The notes under the pieces were generated by a model, which had not been told where the DNA came from, ran no database searches, and saw only the letters and a program-made list of their open reading frames with translations. Below, in pieces: positions 36,931 to 49,675 of a stretch of 64,000 nucleotides of DNA (the stretch's first letter is position 1; the number at the start of each line of letters is the position of its first letter). A program made the position numbers and the translations under genes. Source of the stretch: Cordia subcordata (lineage: Eukaryota; Streptophyta; Magnoliopsida; Boraginales; Cordiaceae); contig JAPTOF010000016.1 in the NCBI GenBank assembly GCA_028554755.1, forward strand, positions 2,182,501-2,246,500, in the 5' to 3' direction.

Positions 36931-39900
36931 CTTTTTTTGTTTTACATTTTGGAGGAACTTATAGGAATATATAGCTAGATTAATTAGTTCTTTTTTCATT
37001 TTGTTTTGTAACTCTTTACACATGCGAAAAGTCCGCAAGGCACATCAATGAACATCTGTTTAGCAAAATTTGGGGAACATATATTGTGACAACTAGTTAT
37101 TGTCTTTTTCTTTTCTTCTGCTAAAATATATACATTGTTATTTGTATCATTTTTCAGTTGCATGGTTGTAATACTCCCCAAATTCCTTACACAAAACCAA
37201 TATAACAAAATTGAAGGCACACGGACACACATCCATGCATTGCAAAATTGAAGCACCAGAACACATGACTTAACATGATTTGTTTTTTGTCTACGTCTAT
37301 GGAGTAACTCACCACCTATCATTCAAAGATTGAAAACATCAAAAACTAGAGAAAGCCCGTCATCACAAGATTTTATGCACGAAAAAAGGTCTAAAACTTC
37401 CCCAAATGACTTTTTATGCATGAAAGTGCCTAAACCTTTCCCAAGTATTTCCAGTGAAAAGCATATAAAAATGTATAGGGTAGACTAGCATGTAAGAAAA
37501 AGAAAATTGAATGTCAACCATGATTTGTGAACATGATAGCACATAAGATTGAAAACCATTTCTAAAGAAAAATACTCCTTTACTTTTATACTTGCACATT
37601 GTTTATGTAGTGATTGTCCTTCCTTTCCTAAATCTTTGTATTTTGTCAAATGGGAAAGGAGAAAATGGCATTCTCTTATTGTATGAATAAAAGAAAATAA
37701 AAAAGATATGTCTTTTCTCAAGATAGGGGGACCAATCAAATAATTTAAATTAGTCATACATCCACTCAGGCCCAATGACTATAACCAATGCTTAAGTTAC
37801 AATGATATAGCCTTTTATACACCATCTTAATGTAGTTCAATATTCTTACACACCATACACACAAGTTTGAACTCTTCAAAAATATTTGAGATTACACTCT
37901 TGATTGACTTGGTATATACAATTCAACTAGAGACATACTATTCACCTAAACTTTGGTTCTTAGAGTGCATCCAAAAGGGATTTTGTCTACAAACAGGAGC
38001 ATATTTAGATTTTTCTTCTTCTTCTTTTTTCTTTTTTTCGGTTCACTTGGAGCTACTAACATACAGTTTGCTGCCCCCTCCATGCATATTTTTTTTCAAT
38101 TGGGACTAAATTGATTTTTTTCAACCTAATATACCAACAGAAAATACTTGTACTCTAGAAAAGCGCAACTTTTGTTAACCTTTTTATTCCTCGTCCTTGG
38201 GTCCTACAAATTTACTGGCTCGTGAATACATCCGGACTGTTCAAAAGGTGTTCCTCGTCATAGAGTAGGCAAAAAGAAAAACAAACGTCTCCTTCATTAT
38301 AAGTTTTAGATCTAAGATTTATATAAACATATCTTCAACAAGTAGTAGATCTTGTTGATATTTAATGTCGTATAATAATTGAGCTAAGGTCAATAATAAA
38401 TATCTAATAATTGATCCACTCTACATATGTTAGCATTCCTTTGACTTTCCCTCAAAATAAATAGCTTGACAAAGTAGTTGACTGGGGGCCTTAAGATTTT
38501 ATTAATTCATGCACACTTGTCTTTCATCTAGCCTACGACACCATGCACGGCTGGCTGTCCCGACCAAACCTGATGTTTTTGAAATTCATTAATGGACGAT
38601 AGGTTTTTCTTTTTCTTTTTTTTTTTTCTCCTTTTGGGGTTTTTGCTTCTGTTAATTTTATGAATCTTATGGAGTTATCACAGTCTAAAAAAGCGATTCA
38701 TAGTCATAATTCAAACAAAAAGAATGAGGGCTTTATGTGTTACTTTACAATGAGGACGGATCAAGGGTTTTCTTTGAGTAAAAGTTTACCCTCATGATTT
38801 GTCAAAATCGCATAAAATTCTTTTAGAACTCGTTGATACTCCATGTAATTTAGAAATGCTGCACATTAATCCTTGTGAATATAAAATGAAAGGAGAAATA
38901 TGCATAGATTTTGAAATTAGATGGGAGAATATTGACCAATTTATAACTTGGGTCAATTAGCAAAGTTTCACAAGAAGATATCAATGAGTTTTGATTCATG
39001 AAGGATTTTATGTAACTTTTACAAAATATAAGGGATAAAATGCATTTTCCTTTTTAATTTTCTTCTAACGGAAAATATATTAGATAATTTTGATATTTGT
39101 AAGAATAATTTTTTCAACTAAATAAAATTGAAGCCACTAGGAGGTGCAATCCATTGATTCATATGTATATCTATCCCCATTCACAAGTAAGAAAAATAAT
39201 TTCACCAAGTTAATTTAGAGTTGCAAACATATTTTCTTTATTTCGTGGAAGACTAGGTCGATATAGTGATCAACCTAGGGACCTAACACCCCATTTTGTT
39301 CTTCTCAAGTAGGTATACTAATTAGCATAGAACATGCTAGCTCCAAGATTCATGAGTTGTGGCAGAGCCTAATTATTTGTCAATCAATTTACATATTTAT
39401 TTACTTTACGATGATATCTGATCCTATAGCCACCTTTTGCATACTTTATGGCCAAAATAACTTACCCTCGGTTGCGATCTTCTAATTTTTAATAGGCATT
39501 ACATGGAACTTGTGGAAAAATGTCTAAACCGTTGAAACAAATAAAACAAATATATGTGTGTCACAGAAGATGACATTTAGAGGAAGATAGACTTGGAGGC
39601 AAAGGATTCAAGAATGCTAAGCAAACCTCCAAGATGTCCAAAAGCATTATGAATGCGTTATTGTGGTAATAAACATGATACGTGTTTTTTCTTCTTTTTC
39701 TTTTTTTGGGAGCTTGCTCAAGCTTTCAGCGTCAATTATCTGTAGGGGAAATGAACCAATAAATAAATACAAATAGTATCTACCACTTAACGGATACATG
39801 TACGTATAATAATATATGCATATGTAATAGTGCAATGCATTTTGTAATAAAATTACGTACCAAAGTGAATAATAAGTCATGGTAAAACTAAAGTATTTTA

Positions 39901-40834
39901 TAATGAAAAGAATTCCAGACTCAGCGTGGAGCATAAGGTGAGTCTAATTTATCAAAGTATAAGATTGGCATAGTAGATGAAAGGAGAAGGAAAAAAAAAA
40001 AAAGGGAATTGCCCCTAAGGTTTGGTGAAGTGGACAGGTGAGTTCAAATTGTTCATTTTTCTTTTTTGACTTATTTTTATTTTGAAGACTAACCTCGTCG
40101 TCGCTGTTACAAATTACAAAAATATAGGATTAGTTTGTCATGTTCTAAAAGAGGGACTAATTAATTAATTATAAAAAAAAATCAAAGATGAGAAACTAAG
40201 TAAGGCACTAATCCTAACCAAATATCTTAAGTTTGAGCCTGGTCGCTCTCATGATAAATATTATTACATATCACAATTGATGACTAGCGTTGCATTTGAC
40301 TAACTTAAAGTATACGTTGAGGTGCAGTATTACTATACTAACTGAAATTCGTAATTACTTAGCGTAGATCTAATATAGTCTTCCCCAAGTGAGTTTTACC
40401 AATATCTCAAAAGTATATGATCAGAAACCCACTGATCCTTAACAGCAATACTCATCTTAGGAAATTGATTGAAAGATCTTAGAATGTTTTGAATGAATTG
40501 TAATAAGTATAGAACCTGAAATCTTTTAGCTTACAGATTCTTATAATAGAATTAGAGAAAATAGAATTTCTTTATTGATATTTCTACTGTATTAATACGG
40601 ATGACTTGTTCTTTGTATTTTGCTTTCTTTTTCTTTTTCATCAATCTCACAAGTAACCGTAAGTTTTTCGATATATAGCCTGCGTGATTTAGGGAAGGGA
40701 TAAGTTCAGCAAACTTATAAGTTGCCAACGTGAAGATAGTTTTTATATTAGGAAAAATTTTCACATCAATGTGAACCTGGCATGCACTGAGATCTCGACA
40801 AAAATTTTGCAATAATCTTCCATTAAATGGTCGG

Positions 40835-41023
40835 CATAAATTGTAAGAGAAGCCATCACGGACCGAATTTGCTTAAATCAGTTGGCATACATCTTTCATT
40901 AAATTATGATTTATGCAAATGGACAACCCAACCCAATTCATTATTGGAAAATGTAGTCTAAAAATTAATTACAAAATAGATGTCATAAATTGTAAGAGAA
41001 GCAATCACGGACCGAATTTGCTT
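40835..41023 (+). repeat. 40-bp direct repeat, two copies
   Basis: CATAAATTGTAAGAGAAGC followed by ATCACGGACCGAATTTGCTT appears at 40835-40874 and 40984-41023 with one substitution. About 110 bp of unrelated sequence lie between the copies. Confidence 0.85.
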
Positions 41024-41587
41024 GTCCGCAGGAGGGGACAAATCCACTAATTTAAACTAACGACCCAAGTCTTATGCGCACGAGTCCATTCTCTTATTCT
41101 ATCTTTTACAAGCCCACTAAAGTATGAATTAATATAAAGTGAGAAAAGATTTATCATTTTTCTAATGTGGGAAGTAAAGTATTCTTTTAAGATACAAACA
41201 AAACAACCAACATTCAAATAATAGCATATATATACCTAAGTAATCCCTCATTCCTTCCCCTTAAAATCTTGTCCCACCAATTGAGATCGACTAAAAACTT
41301 AAAAATTTTATAATGGGTGTAAATTTGATAATTTGATTTAAAAAAATTATTAAAAATGGTAAATCTAATGGGTAAATGATTAAAAAAAAATATTAATCTA
41401 ATATTAACAATTCCAAACTTGTTAAAAACATGAAAAATTTATAACAATCTATTTAAATAAGTTAGAAATGTCAACATCTAGATTTAAAGCAACCGATAAG
41501 CATACATATATATAGAGTAAATGTCTAACTCTGTTAACGGACAACTAAAAGAAGTAACCCATCTCAGTCCAACAAATCACCAACCCT

Positions 41588-41830
41588 AACCCCAAGGGGT
41601 TGGTCTAGTGGTGCGGACTTGGGAATAAGATTTGCGAGATCCCGGGTTCGATTCTTGCTGCTAGCCATTCCTTGGGGCCACCCACCTGGCTTTGCCAGTC
41701 TTGCCGGTGCATGGGTCTTGTGGGGTGGTTCATGTACCCGAAAGTTTTTCAACTAGTGGTCGGGCTCCGCCGGCTGTCGGTGGTCGGGCTCCGCTCAGTT
41801 GGTTTCCTCCGTTAACCAAAAAAAAGAAAA
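41588..41830 (+). mobile_element. tRNA-derived SINE, full length
   Basis: A perfect 14-bp TSD, AAATCACCAACCCT, occurs at 41574-41587 and 41831-41844. The 243-bp element has a polymerase III A box (TGGTCTAGTGGTG, near 41601) and B box (GGGTTCGATTC, near 41644), a GC-rich body, and an A-rich tail. Body and tail contain a 13-bp repeat, GGTCGGGCTCCGC, twice near 41759 and 41783. Such elements are copied by LINE machinery in trans. The perfect TSD implies a fairly recent insertion. Confidence 0.93.
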
Positions 41831-41844
41831 AAATCACCAACCCT

Positions 41845-42289
41845 TCATAATGCTTTAACTAGCTGCCATCAGCCATGTGTTTTTGGTAAAGAATTCTAAT
41901 CTTTTGTGGGGTTAGTTTTTTCAATTTATAGAAAGAAAGAAAAATGGATATGCACATAACTTCAGTCATCACATTATGAGTAAATTTTAACGGTTTTAAA
42001 TAATTAGTGAAGAGAACAATAAGTACAAATATTAGATTTCGATGAGCACTTATGATATTATGAAAATATCTTCACTAACAACCTAGTGTTAGTTCTTATT
42101 ATTATTGTACTCGTTTAGTTTTACGTAAGTTCATGCATGTGCCATCAATAATGAGTTTTGACAAGTAGGTGTACCTTAAATAGAATCATTTGAGGGAAAT
42201 AAGGTACCTCAAACAATCGCAATAAAACCATAAGAATTTAGCTAAAAAATACCATAAATTAAGATGTTGACATCTCATTACCAACTCGA
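41845..42289. other. Intergenic DNA between SINE and copia relic
   Basis: No feature is supported. No LTR or primer binding site for the following retroelement is present. Confidence 0.45.
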
Positions 42290-43979
42290 TCCCTTTCAGA
42301 CGTTTACTGAAGTAGTATTGTCATTATGTGATCAATTTACATAATGTTGGCAATCTAGAGAATATGTAAATGTTAATGCTGTTATTAGTAAACGTCCTGG
42401 AGATGCAGTAAATTCTAAATATTTATGGCATGTAAGATTGGGTCATATTGAAGAATCAAGAATTAACAAGTTAGAAAAAGGTGGGCTAATCGGCCTATGT
42501 GGATTGGATCCATTTCCAACTTGTGAATTTTGTATTCTTTGTAAGATGACTAAGTCCACCATTTGTAGGACAAATGAGAAGAGCCACCGAGTTATTGGAA
42601 TTAATACATATTGATGTATGTGGGCCTTTTGGCGAAACGGCTCATAGGGGCTATATTTATTTGATAATTTATCAAGTATGGATGTGTGAATTTTATGAAA
42701 CTCAAATCTGAATCTTTTGAAAAGTTCAAAGAATTCAAGTTAGAAATAGAAAAGCAAACTAAGAAGGTCATTAAGATTCTTCAATCAGATCCAGCAGGAG
42801 AATATCTTTGTGCAGAATTCCAATAGTATCTTAAGGAATATGGTATAATCACACAATTAAATCCACCTAGAACACCAGAATTAAATGGAGTTTCAAAAAG
42901 AAGGAATAGGACTTTGTTAGACATGGTTCGATCAATTATGAGCTTTACAGACCTATCAAACAACCTCTAAGGTTATGCCTTACTACAAATTACCTGTTAA
43001 ACCGAGTTGCTTCCAAATCTATTCCTACTACACCATATGAGATATGGCATGGTAAGAAACCTAGTTTTAAGCATATAAGGATTTGGGGTTGTCCTACCTT
43101 TTTTAAGAAGCTTAAGATAGAAAAATTCGAAACAAGATCTAATAAAGGTAGATTTGTTAGATTTCCTAAGTACTCCTTGGGGTATGAGTTTTACTTTCTT
43201 TCTGAGAATAGTGTTTGTCAATAGACATGCTGTCTTCCTAGAAAAACGGTTTATTCACGAAGATGGTGTAGAAAGGAAGGTCGATCTCGACGAAGAGGTC
43301 ATTGACCGATAAATTGATCGAGATTAACCAATGGAACCAAGTCAAGAAAGGGCTGATGATATATAACCTTTTCGAAGGTCAATGAGGACTCCTTGTGCTT
43401 CTGCTAGATATAGCTGTCTACATAGTAGTGGACAAGAGTTGCTCAATAAGGAAGAATTAGGTAACAAAGATAATCATTCTAACAATGAGGAAACTATGAT
43501 TGCTATTGATTCTAGAAAGTGGCTTCAAGCTATGAAATCTGAAATGGATTCCATGTACTCCAACCAAGTTTGGACTCTTATGGACCCACCTAAAGGTATT
43601 GCACCTATTGGCTACAAATGGGTCTTCAAGAGGATAAAAGGTACTGATGGAAACACAGGGACTTATAAAGTAAAGCTCGTGGCGAAAGGGTATCGCCAAA
43701 GGTAAGTTGTTGACTATGAGGAAACATTCTCCCTGGTAGCCAGACTAGAATCTGTTAGGATTTTGCTTGCCATAGTTGCATACTATGATTATGAAATATG
43801 ACAAATGGATGTCAAAATCACTTTTCTCAATGGTTATGTTGAGGAAGATATTGATATAGAGCAGCCTAGAGGTTTTGAACCCGAAAGTGATGGTCACAAA
43901 GTTTGTAAGCTTAAGAGATCCGTCTATGGCATTAAGCAAGCATCCAAAACTTGGAACAAACTGGTTTGATGAAGCTATC

Positions 43980-44055
43980 AAATTACTTGGATTTATTAAA
44001 AATGAGGATGAGCTAGCAAATTATTTGGATTTATTAAAAACGAGGATGAGCCGTG
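43980..44055 (+). repeat. 38-bp tandem duplication in the copia RT region
   Basis: Units 43980-44017 and 44018-44055 share TTGGATTTATTAAAAA and GAGGATGAGC blocks, duplicating about 12 codons of reverse transcriptase plus two bases, which shifts frame. Confidence 0.88.
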
Positions 44056-44697
44056 AGTATCTAAGAAAGTAGATAAGTAATCTATTACTTCTTAGTTTTG
44101 TATGTAGATGACATACTATTTATGCGTAATGATGTTGTTATGCTATCATCAATCAAGGTTTAGTTATTAAGAACATTCTTCATGAAAGATTTGGGAGAAG
44201 CAACCTATATCCTTGGGATTAGGATCTATAGAGATAAGTCTAAAAAATTGATAGGACTCTTTCAATGTACACATATAAAAAAGGTGTCAAAGAGGTTTAA
44301 CATGGATAATTCCAAAAGGCATTTACTCCCAGTTAGGCATAGGATACATCTCTCTAAGGCAGGAGTCCAAAGACTACTGAGGAGAGAGAACTATGTGTGA
44401 GGTTCTATATGCTTCGGCATTTGGAAGTAATGTACGCTATGTTATATACTCGACCTAATATTGCTTATGATGTTAGCATTACAAGTAGATATTAGTCAGA
44501 TCCAGGTGAGGAGCACTGTACGGTACTTAAGAACATCCTTAAGTTCTTGAGAAGAACTAGGGACTTAGTCTTAGCTTATGGAGGAGATGAGTTGAAACTT
44601 CAAGATTTTACTGGTTCTGATTTCCAGTTAGATATTGATAATAAGAAATCTATGTCTGGGTTTGTATTTATCTGTAATGGATAGTTGTATTGTGACT

Positions 44698-45022
44698 GGC
44701 ATATGGATTTTGAGAATTTATGGGAGGGGACTTTTGTGGATTTATGAAGGCGGATATGGGAGAACTGATGTTCGGAGGATTGTAGAGTGACGAAGGAGCT
44801 ACTTGGGATTGGAGGAATGCCGAACGCATTGTAGACATGCCTTTTGATATGATTTCCGCTGATTGGATTAGTCTTCCCATCATCTTCTCTAACCTAGTCA
44901 AATCAAGTCTGACTGATTCCGAGGTTGTCGTGCTGACCGTACTAGTGTTGGGGGTGAGAAAAAAAAATGGAATCGAATATGAAACGATAACTAGTGCGTG
45001 CATTTCCTATCAAAGTAGTCAA
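44698..45022 (-). other. Foreign insertion in copia RNase H, with antisense frame
   Basis: RNase H similarity stops after FVFICNG (44683) and resumes with SKQSTTADPTTKVEYVAAS at about 45030-45090. The intervening sequence has no counterpart in copia elements. On the minus strand an uninterrupted 111-codon frame (45003-44668) is rich in Ser, Pro and Thr with one helix-like part around LEKMMGRLIQSAEIIS. I do not recognise it. It may be a captured exon or a piece of another element. Confidence 0.55.
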
Positions 45023-45100
45023 TTGAAGGAGCTCCAAACAGAGTACGACTGCAGATCCTACTACAAAAGTTGAATATGTAGCAGCATCAAATTAGTCCAA

Positions 45101-46427
45101 GAGATTTAAATTAGATTAGACTTGTTCCTAAGATGTTAAGAATATGAGTGACAAGTTTAATCTGGTAATTTTGCTCTAAATTAATTATCGATTATTGAAA
45201 TATTGACTAAACATTATATTCTATAAAATCGAAACGTGAGTTTGCTGTCTTGATTAATGTGAGAGTACTAATAGTGAGGGCGACAGAGTCTCGTGATGCA
45301 AGAGCAATAGCATAAGTAACTCATTAGTGAATGACTTATTGAATGTGACCGTTTATATGACAATCACGTGAAATTAAATTAAGTCAGTGATTAGTCATAT
45401 AATATAATAGCGTATTTATTCCTTTGACCATAGACACCATTGAAGTCTAAAAAAAAATGAGTTATTGTGATTTGCTTAGTACTTAATGATCTGTCTCGTT
45501 TATGAAAAAGTTCTAGTGTGACGTGGTCATAATTAATTTATGTATACGGGCACATGTGTGGTCAAGATGGAATCTATCTGCTTGTTTATGTAAGTTTGAC
45601 ATCTCAAGGTAATTCATTAAATAGTAACAAAAATCCTTGGCCGAAATAGATGTTTTTCTAGAAATGGTTCTTAGAAAAGTTACTAATTATTATGTTTTAG
45701 CCAATGTTTTACATTGACCACGACCATTTCACTTAATTGTGATGGAAGGTAGAAGGAATTATTTACATGAAAGTTATATTTATTTTGGTTCGTATTAATT
45801 TCACTACTTGGTCATCGTGCGTGCAGGCAGTCGCAATACGTTGCTAGAGGTTACTCACAATTTGTAGAAATTAGAATTTATTTCTAATTAAATTAATTAG
45901 TTGAATTAATTCTATTACCAATTGGTCATGAACCTGACGGGTTAAACACATATAGGAATTGGAATTAATTAGTGGATGAGAAGAAAAGGAAAGTTGTATA
46001 ATTTTGAATTGTGGAATTCTATTAATTCCGACCCGATTGGGTTTCCTAATTTCCGTAGGAGTTGGACTGTTATGGAAGTCTGTTAATTCCAATGCAATTG
46101 GGTTTCCTATTTCGCGCAGGAGTTGGACTTGTATGAAATTCTTTAAATAGAGGCATCGGACACGGAAGTTCGCACTCCACTTTTCTGCCTTGACAAATAT
46201 TTCGCCTTCTACATTAGATCTTTCGATTAGTGAGTTAGTTTTGCAATTCAATGCTGGGTGGATACTGCTAGGCTTTTGCGAGCATTGTAGCTTAATTGTG
46301 AGTTAATTTATTTTTCTAAATTCTGTTCCAGTATTTGATATCGATTTGTTTTTCGCCTGAGTTTGGAATTCATTCGCGAACTCTGCGTGTTTGGGGATTT
46401 TGTTAGGGTTTTGTGATAGAACAGAAG
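45101..46427 (+). other. Retroelement 3' remnant and leader of the BRR2-like copy
   Basis: No coding frame is recognised. The region contains a 61-bp tandem duplication (46018-46139), a TATA-like TTTAAATAGAGG near 46142, and leader-like sequence up to the ATG at 46428. It could be the 3' LTR of the copia relic, but I could not find a second LTR to prove it. Confidence 0.4.
46018..46139 (+). repeat. 61-bp tandem duplication before the BRR2-like copy
   Basis: TTAATTCC, ATTGGGTTTCCTA and AGGAGTTGGACT recur at 61-bp spacing in two diverged units. They lie just upstream of a TATA-like box. Confidence 0.85.
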
Positions 46428-49400
46428 ATGGCGGAAGTAGATGCCGGGTTGAAGCAATACGCGTACAGGGCCAACTCGAGTACTGTGCTTACCACCGACT
46501 CGAGGCCTCGTGACACACCCATGAGCCAAGTGGTGATGAGCCCGAGTCTCTTTGGGGGGTGCATAAGGGCAAGCCTTCGGAGTTGGAGGAGAAGAAGAGG
46601 AAGGAAAGAGAACCTCTCACCACGGACATCAGGCAGACCAAGAGGCGCCGTCTTGAGGAAATAAGAAAACTCATTCGTTTTCCTGAGCAGATGGGAGAGA
46701 CTCTTCCCAGGTTTATTCATCAATTCCCAAAACTTAATCTGGCCGCACATGTGGAGCCAATTACTCGCTCTGTCTTGAAGGTTGAACTAACTATTACACC
46801 GGAGTTCCACTGGGAGGACAAAGTCCACGGCTTTGTGGAGCCATTCTGGGTTCTTGTTGAGGATAATGAGGAATACATTCTACATCATGAATATTTCCTG
46901 CTGAAGAAGCAATACATTGAGGAGGATCATACTTTGAGTTTTAACCTGCCGATATACGAACCCTTGCCCCCTCAGTACTTCATCCATGTGGTGTCCGATA
47001 GGTGGCTTGGATCACGGACTGTTCTGCCTGTCTCTTTCCAACACCTTACGTTGCCAGAGAAGCATCCTCCTCCGACGGAATTACTAGACTTGCAGCCGTT
47101 GCCTGTGACTGCTCTGAGAAATCCTGAATATGAAGACCTTTATCGATCTTTTAAGCAATTTAATCCTGTCCAGACTCAGGCGTTCACCATTTTGTACAAC
47201 TCAGATGACAATGTCTTGGTTGCAGCGCCAACTGGTAGTGGGAAGACCATATGCGCAGAATTTTCCATACTCAGGAATCACCAGAATGGACCTGATGCTC
47301 TCATGCGGGCCGTCTATATTGCTCCGCTTGATGCTCTTGCCAAGGAACGGTATACTGATTGGAGGAGAAAGTTTGGAGGGGGTCTTGGGTTGCGAGTGGT
47401 TGAGTTGACGGGAGAGACTGCTACGGACTTGAAACTGCTTGAGAAAGGCCATATAATTATCAGTACTCCTGAGAAGTGGGATGCTTTATCTCGTGGCTGG
47501 AAACAGAGAAAGCATGTTCAGCAGGTTAGCCTTTTCATTGTTGACGAACTTCACTTGATTGGCGGCCCAGGTGGTCCGACCCTGGAAGTGATCTTATCTA
47601 GGATGAGATATATTTCAAGCCAGGTGGATCATAAGATCCGTATTGTGGCGTTGTCTACTTCGTTGGCAAATGCCAGGGATCTGGGAGAATGGATTGGGGC
47701 TACTTCTCAGGGTCTTTTCAACTTTCCCCCATATGCCAGGCCGGTGCCACTTGAGATTCGTATACAGGGCATTGATATTGCTAATTTCGAAGAACGGATG
47801 CAAGCCATGACTGGACCAACTTATACTGCAATTGTACAACATGCCAAGAGCAGAAAACCCGCAATTGTCTTTGTTCCTACCGGTAAGCATGCCCGATCAA
47901 CTGCTGTGGATTTAATGACCTACTCAAGTTTTGATAGCGTAGAGGCACCTGTGTTCTTGCTTCGGTCTGTTGACGAACTGGAGCCTTGTATTGAGAGGAT
48001 TGAAGATCCCATGTTGAAGGAGACACTCCGATATGGCGTAGGCTATTTGCATGAGGGGTTGACAAGCAGAGATCGGGATATAGTGATGATGCTGTTTGAG
48101 GCTGGACGGATTCAAGTTTGTGTGATGACTGGTTCAATGTGTTTGGGAGTGCCCCTCTCTGCACATTTGGTTGTTGTCATGGGGACACAGTACAATGATG
48201 GCCGGGAAAATGCTCAGACTGATTATCCAGTCACTGACCTATTGCAGATGATGGCTCGTGCCAGCAGACCTCTTGTAGACAACTCCGGGAAGTGTATGAT
48301 ATTCTGCCATGCCCCTTGTGAAGAACACTACAAGAAGTTCTTATATGAAGCTCTCCTTGTGGAAAGCCATTTGCATCACTATCTTCCTGATAACCTGAAT
48401 GCTGAGGTGGTTTTTGGAGTTATTCAGAATAAGCAGGATGCTGTTGATTACCTGAGATGGACTTTCATGTACAGGCGGCTTACTCGGAATCCCAACTACT
48501 ACAATCTGCAGGGGGTCGGTCACAGGCATCTCTCGGAGCTTGTGGAGAGCACATTGAGTGATCTGGAAGCAAGTAAATGTCTCGCCCTTGAGGATGACTT
48601 CCTACTTTCGCCGTTGAATCTGGGTAGGGTAGCTTCATATTATTACATCAGTTGTGCAACAATAGAACGCTTCAGGTCTTCTTTGACCCCAAAAACAAAG
48701 TTGAAGGGCTTATTAGAAATTTTAGCTTCAGCTGCAGAGTATGAACAGCTACCGGTACGGCCTGGTGAAGAAGAGTCGATAAGGAGGTTAATTAATCACC
48801 AGCGCTTCTCCTTTGAGAACCCAAAAATATTCAGATCCCCATGTTAAGGCTAATGCTCTGCTACAAGCTCACTTTTCCAGGCAACCGGTGGGTAGAAGCC
48901 TATCTGCTGATCAGCAAGAGATTCTTATTTCTGCTAGTAGGCTGCTTCAAGCAATGGTCGATGTCATTTCTAGCAATGGCTGGCTTCAACCAGCCCTTCT
49001 GGCGATGAAAATGAGCCAGATGGTGACACAGGGTATGTGGGAGCGGGACTCTGTGCTCCTCCAACTACCGCACTTCACAAAAGAACTGACCGAGAAGTGC
49101 CAGGAGAATCCTGGAAAGAGTATAGAGACAGTGTTCGATATGGTGGAGATGGAGAAGGATGAGAGGCGGGAGCTTCTGCAGATGTCAGACGCGCAATTAA
49201 TGGAGATAGAGCGGTTCTGCAATCGTTTCCCAAACATCGACTTGACATTTGATGTGGTGGATGGCGAGAATGTGACGGCTGCAGAAGAAATTAGTTTGCA
49301 CGTAACCCTTGAGCGAGATTTAGAAGGGAGGACAGAGGTAGGACCTGTAGATGCCCGTAGGTTCCCGAAGGTGAAAGAAGAAGGTTGGTGGCTTGTGGTT

Positions 49401-49604
49401 GTTGATACTAAAAGCAATCAGCTGCTTGCTATCAAAAGGGTGACTCCGCAGAGGAGGGCAAGGGTGAAGCTTGATTTTACTGCTCCTGCTCAACCCGGGA
49501 AGAAGAACTTTACTCTGTATGTCATGTGTGATTCCTACTTGGGATGTGACCAGGAATACAGCTTCTCAGTTGATGTTAAAGGGGCAATGGACACTGAAGT
49601 TTAG
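46428..49604 (+). pseudogene. BRR2-type U5 snRNP helicase, internally deleted copy
   Basis: BRR2 is the Ski2-like helicase that unwinds U4/U6 in the spliceosome, about 2,170 residues with two helicase cassettes. This copy starts like BRR2 (KQYAYRANS, TTDSRPRDT), reaches KRRRLEE near 46660, then jumps to the linker before the second cassette (KLIRFPEQMG), losing roughly 1,100 residues including the whole first, catalytic cassette. The second cassette is complete: P-loop APTGSGKT (47228-47251), DELH (47543-47554), then winged-helix and Sec63 parts. Two frameshifts are seen: two extra bases near 46517 and one extra A near 48827. A single frame runs 46559-48847 (762 codons; first ATG 46691). No intron is visible. 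Translation of a shortened C-terminal cassette cannot be excluded, but the full reading frame is broken. Confidence 0.9.
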
Positions 49605-49675
49605 ACAAAAGTGATGACAGCTTCTCAGTTGATGTTCAAGAGGCAGTGGACACTGAAAATTAGACAAACTGATGA
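49558..49675 (+). repeat. 59-bp tandem duplication of the BRR2-like C-terminus
   Basis: The last codons and stop (49558-49616) are repeated at 49617-49675 with several substitutions, so a second, non-functional end follows the stop. Confidence 0.9.

Larger units (their letters stand above)
36646..41573. other. Intergenic DNA downstream of CYP707A
   Basis: It begins with the 3' untranslated region, in which a (TCTT)n microsatellite (36901-36928) occurs. A dispersed 40-bp direct repeat is at 40835 and 40984. No further gene is supported. Confidence 0.5.
42290..45100 (+). mobile_element. Ty1/copia retrotransposon pol region, decayed
   Basis: Broken frames follow the copia order: GAG-pre-integrase zinc-binding block (LWHVRLGH then CEFCILCK, about 42425-42555), integrase core and C-terminus (about 42595-43300, including ELNGVSKRRNRTLLDMVRS), reverse transcriptase (about 43500-44200, catalytic YVDD near 44100), and RNase H (about 44410-45090). 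Many stops and frameshifts interrupt it. Gag, protease, the 5' LTR and the primer site are missing, so it is 5'-truncated. The RNase H part is split by about 325 bp of foreign sequence (44698-45022). It is not mobile. Confidence 0.92.

Noticed and set aside
41590..41660. tRNA gene suggested by A and B boxes
   Set aside because: No cloverleaf pairing or 3' acceptor follows; the 14-bp TSD and A-rich tail identify a SINE.
48986..49417. 143-codon minus-strand frame inside the BRR2-like copy
   Set aside because: It is the shadow of a conserved plus-strand Sec63 coding region.
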